Shown here in pieces: positions 13,640 to 14,971 of a stretch of 14,971 bases of DNA. The notes beneath the pieces are model-generated. The model saw only the letters and a list, made by a program, of their open reading frames with translations, did no database searches and was not told the origin of the DNA. Location: assembly GCA_002380945.1 (NCBI GenBank), contig DFWO01000196.1, positions 1 through 14,971 on the forward strand, written 5' to 3'. Source of the DNA: Methylococcaceae bacterium UBA4132. Lineage in GTDB: Bacteria > Pseudomonadota > Gammaproteobacteria > Methylococcales > Methylomonadaceae. The number at the start of each line of letters is the position of its first letter. Positions within the stretch are counted from its first letter, which is position 1. A program made the translations under genes and the position numbers.

Positions 13640-13845
13640 GCTGTATTGTTGAAAACTACTTATGATAAACAGGACGAGCAATCACAGAAAAACTTCGTAA
13701 AGATAAGCATAACGGTAAATCAATTTCAAGCTGGCAACATTGTATAAGGGGTACGCAAGTGATGTCAATGTTTATAAATTGCAGCGCATAAAAACACCGT
13801 CTGTTTGTCATACTCAACCGATTACATAATTATTAAAATTGGCAT

Positions 13846-14971
13846 TCATTTATGATTTCTATCCATTGGCACTAAAGATTTTAGTTGGTCACGCAATGTT
13901 CCCCAAGATGCCGTAAATTCATTCGTGAGTTTTTTACGCGTCCAAATAGAAGCGACGAAAATAAGCAGAGCGGTCACGGCATATTTGGGCTGCTGCCAAC
14001 ATAACAAGGCTAATTTATCCAACAACCCATCTGGTGAAACTAATGTTTTGATTTCCCCAAAAACGCCTGCGCCTGAAGTTGCTAAGCTGCCTAATATTAA
14101 TTGGTATAAGGTAAAAATTGTGAACGATAAGAAAGCGTAATACAAGAAGCTACGTTGTAAAATAAAACCTTTGTGTTGATTTAATAATAAGGGTTGGGTA
14201 TTGGGCGTTACAGGTGTGCTTGCATTTGGATTAATGATGTTGACAATTCTCGCACTATTGGGATGCTCGCCGTCGTCATTCACAACGGTGAAGTTATTCG
14301 GAAAATTACCTGGTGCATAATTTAAAATACCCTCGGCAATACGTTGTATCGCGCTTTCATGAATCACGGGTGAAATCTTGCTAACACGACAAATTTCAGC
14401 TATATCGCGCATTTTATAACGATAGTATGTTCCTAGCCCACTACGCGAATCATACAATTTATCAAACGCATATTCTCGATTACGCGCAAAATCCAGATCG
14501 GTTTGAATAAAATTCAATCCCGCCGCTTTCGCTTTTTTCATCATCCAATCTAAGGTCACTATAGACAGCCCTTGTTGCGGATAACCACCACCCACATTGG
14601 CATGGACACCTGCAAACCAGACTTGTTCAATACGGTCATCATGGTTCCACAGCAATGGCTTAAATGATCGGCGTTCATCGTCGATAGACAGCGCGTGACA
14701 GGCTTGTTTGATGATTTTTTTATTAAGGTCACAATCGGGAAGATTTTGATCTGGAAATTTGAAATGAAATATCCAAGTGTTTAAAAAACTAGCTGCTTCA
14801 TCAAAGGGCAAGCCCACTGCATCGACAGTATCCCACACTCCCATAAACTTGATGACAACCTTTTCTTGATTGTGTGTCGCTAAGGTTTTTGGTTGTGGAA
14901 TAGCCTTTCTACGCAACTTTGCCACAGGTTTTTCTAAGTAAGCATGGTGTTTGCTACGATAATTTTCATAG
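13846..14971 (-). CDS. DUF2235 alpha/beta hydrolase (Tle1-like), 3' part
   Basis: The frame is open to the right edge (reading Y-E-N-Y-R-S-K before the GTG at 14925), so the gene starts outside the window. The 374 visible residues carry DUF2235 hallmarks, counted from the edge: FMGVWDTVDAVG at 42-53, HALSIDDERRSFKP at 92-105 and EQVWFAGVHANVGGGYP at 115-131. The last contains the presumed catalytic His (123). The nucleophile motif GxSxG would lie outside the window. The C-terminal third has two hydrophobic segments (about 275-295 and 330-344), suggesting membrane attachment. Some DUF2235 proteins are phospholipase effectors of type VI secretion (Tle1), but many are not, and no secretion gene or immunity gene is seen here. 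It ends 265 bp before the cold-shock gene. Confidence 0.88.
   Translation of the reverse strand, partial: YENYRSKHHAYLEKPVAKLRRKAIPQPKTLATHNQEKVVIKFMGVWDTVDAVGLPFDEAASFLNTWIFHFKFPDQNLPDCDLNKKIIKQACHALSIDDERRSFKPLLWNHDDRIEQVWFAGVHANVGGGYPQQGLSIVTLDWMMKKAKAAGLNFIQTDLDFARNREYAFDKLYDSRSGLGTYYRYKMRDIAEICRVSKISPVIHESAIQRIAEGILNYAPGNFPNNFTVVNDDGEHPNSARIVNIINPNASTPVTPNTQPLLLNQHKGFILQRSFLYYAFLSFTIFTLYQLILGSLATSGAGVFGEIKTLVSPDGLLDKLALLCWQQPKYAVTALLIFVASIWTRKKLTNEFTASWGTLRDQLKSLVPMDRNHK

Noticed and set aside
14923..14925. GTG as start of the DUF2235 gene
   Set aside because: The frame is open for 15 more codons to the window edge and the family needs a much longer N-terminal part with the nucleophile serine.

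Overview
The window looks like a chromosomal segment of a gammaproteobacterium with a moderately AT-rich genome. The reasons are the glycogen pair glgB-glgA, a gamma-type glyoxalase I, a CspA-family protein, RND/NodT-type envelope genes, and short palindromic repeats in the gaps between genes. The general feel (many TTA leucine codons, few strong Shine-Dalgarno sites, REP-like repeats) fits sulfur-oxidising or methane-oxidising groups such as Thiotrichales/Beggiatoa relatives or Methylococcales. This lineage guess is weak. No tRNA, rRNA, CRISPR array, transposase or integrase was seen.

Layout. Positions 1-2281 (+) hold the 3' end of glgB and all of glgA, separated by a foldable spacer. Positions 2371-4074 (+) hold an HI0933/YhiN-type flavoprotein and gloA. 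A perfect hairpin at 4081-4108 separates gloA from a convergent pair (-): a PepSY-type membrane protein and a tiny secreted four-cysteine protein. A gap of about 300 bp with nested REP-like repeats leads to an isolated periplasmic adaptor-like gene (+, 5245-6261), which converges on the main operon.

The core of the window is a tight four-gene operon on the minus strand, 10713 down to 6273: arsS, arsM, an HlyD-type adaptor and a NodT-type outer-membrane efflux lipoprotein. The spacings are 17 bp, 3 bp and a 4-base overlap. ArsM methylates trivalent arsenic and ArsS adds a 5'-deoxyadenosyl group to the dimethylated product, which together is the start of arsenosugar synthesis. The adaptor and outer-membrane factor suggest that the arsenic product, or something related to it, is exported. 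No inner-membrane pump is encoded in the operon. This arsenosugar-plus-export arrangement is the best candidate for an undescribed system here.

Upstream of arsS, almost the whole intergenic space (10731-10961) is a composite repeat: outer arms made of 9-bp CACGAAAAG-type units and an inner REP-like palindrome. It is followed (-) by a fused membrane/spermidine-synthase-like protein, then a cold-shock protein gene with its own terminator, and finally the 3' part of a DUF2235 (Tle1-like) hydrolase gene that runs off the right edge.

Two repeat families recur. One is a REP-like palindrome of about 60 nt (5012-5071 and 10791-10850) whose stem shows paired substitutions. The other is the TGTCCACGAAA family (2291-2363 and 10731-10961), which lies within a few bases of two start codons and one stop codon.
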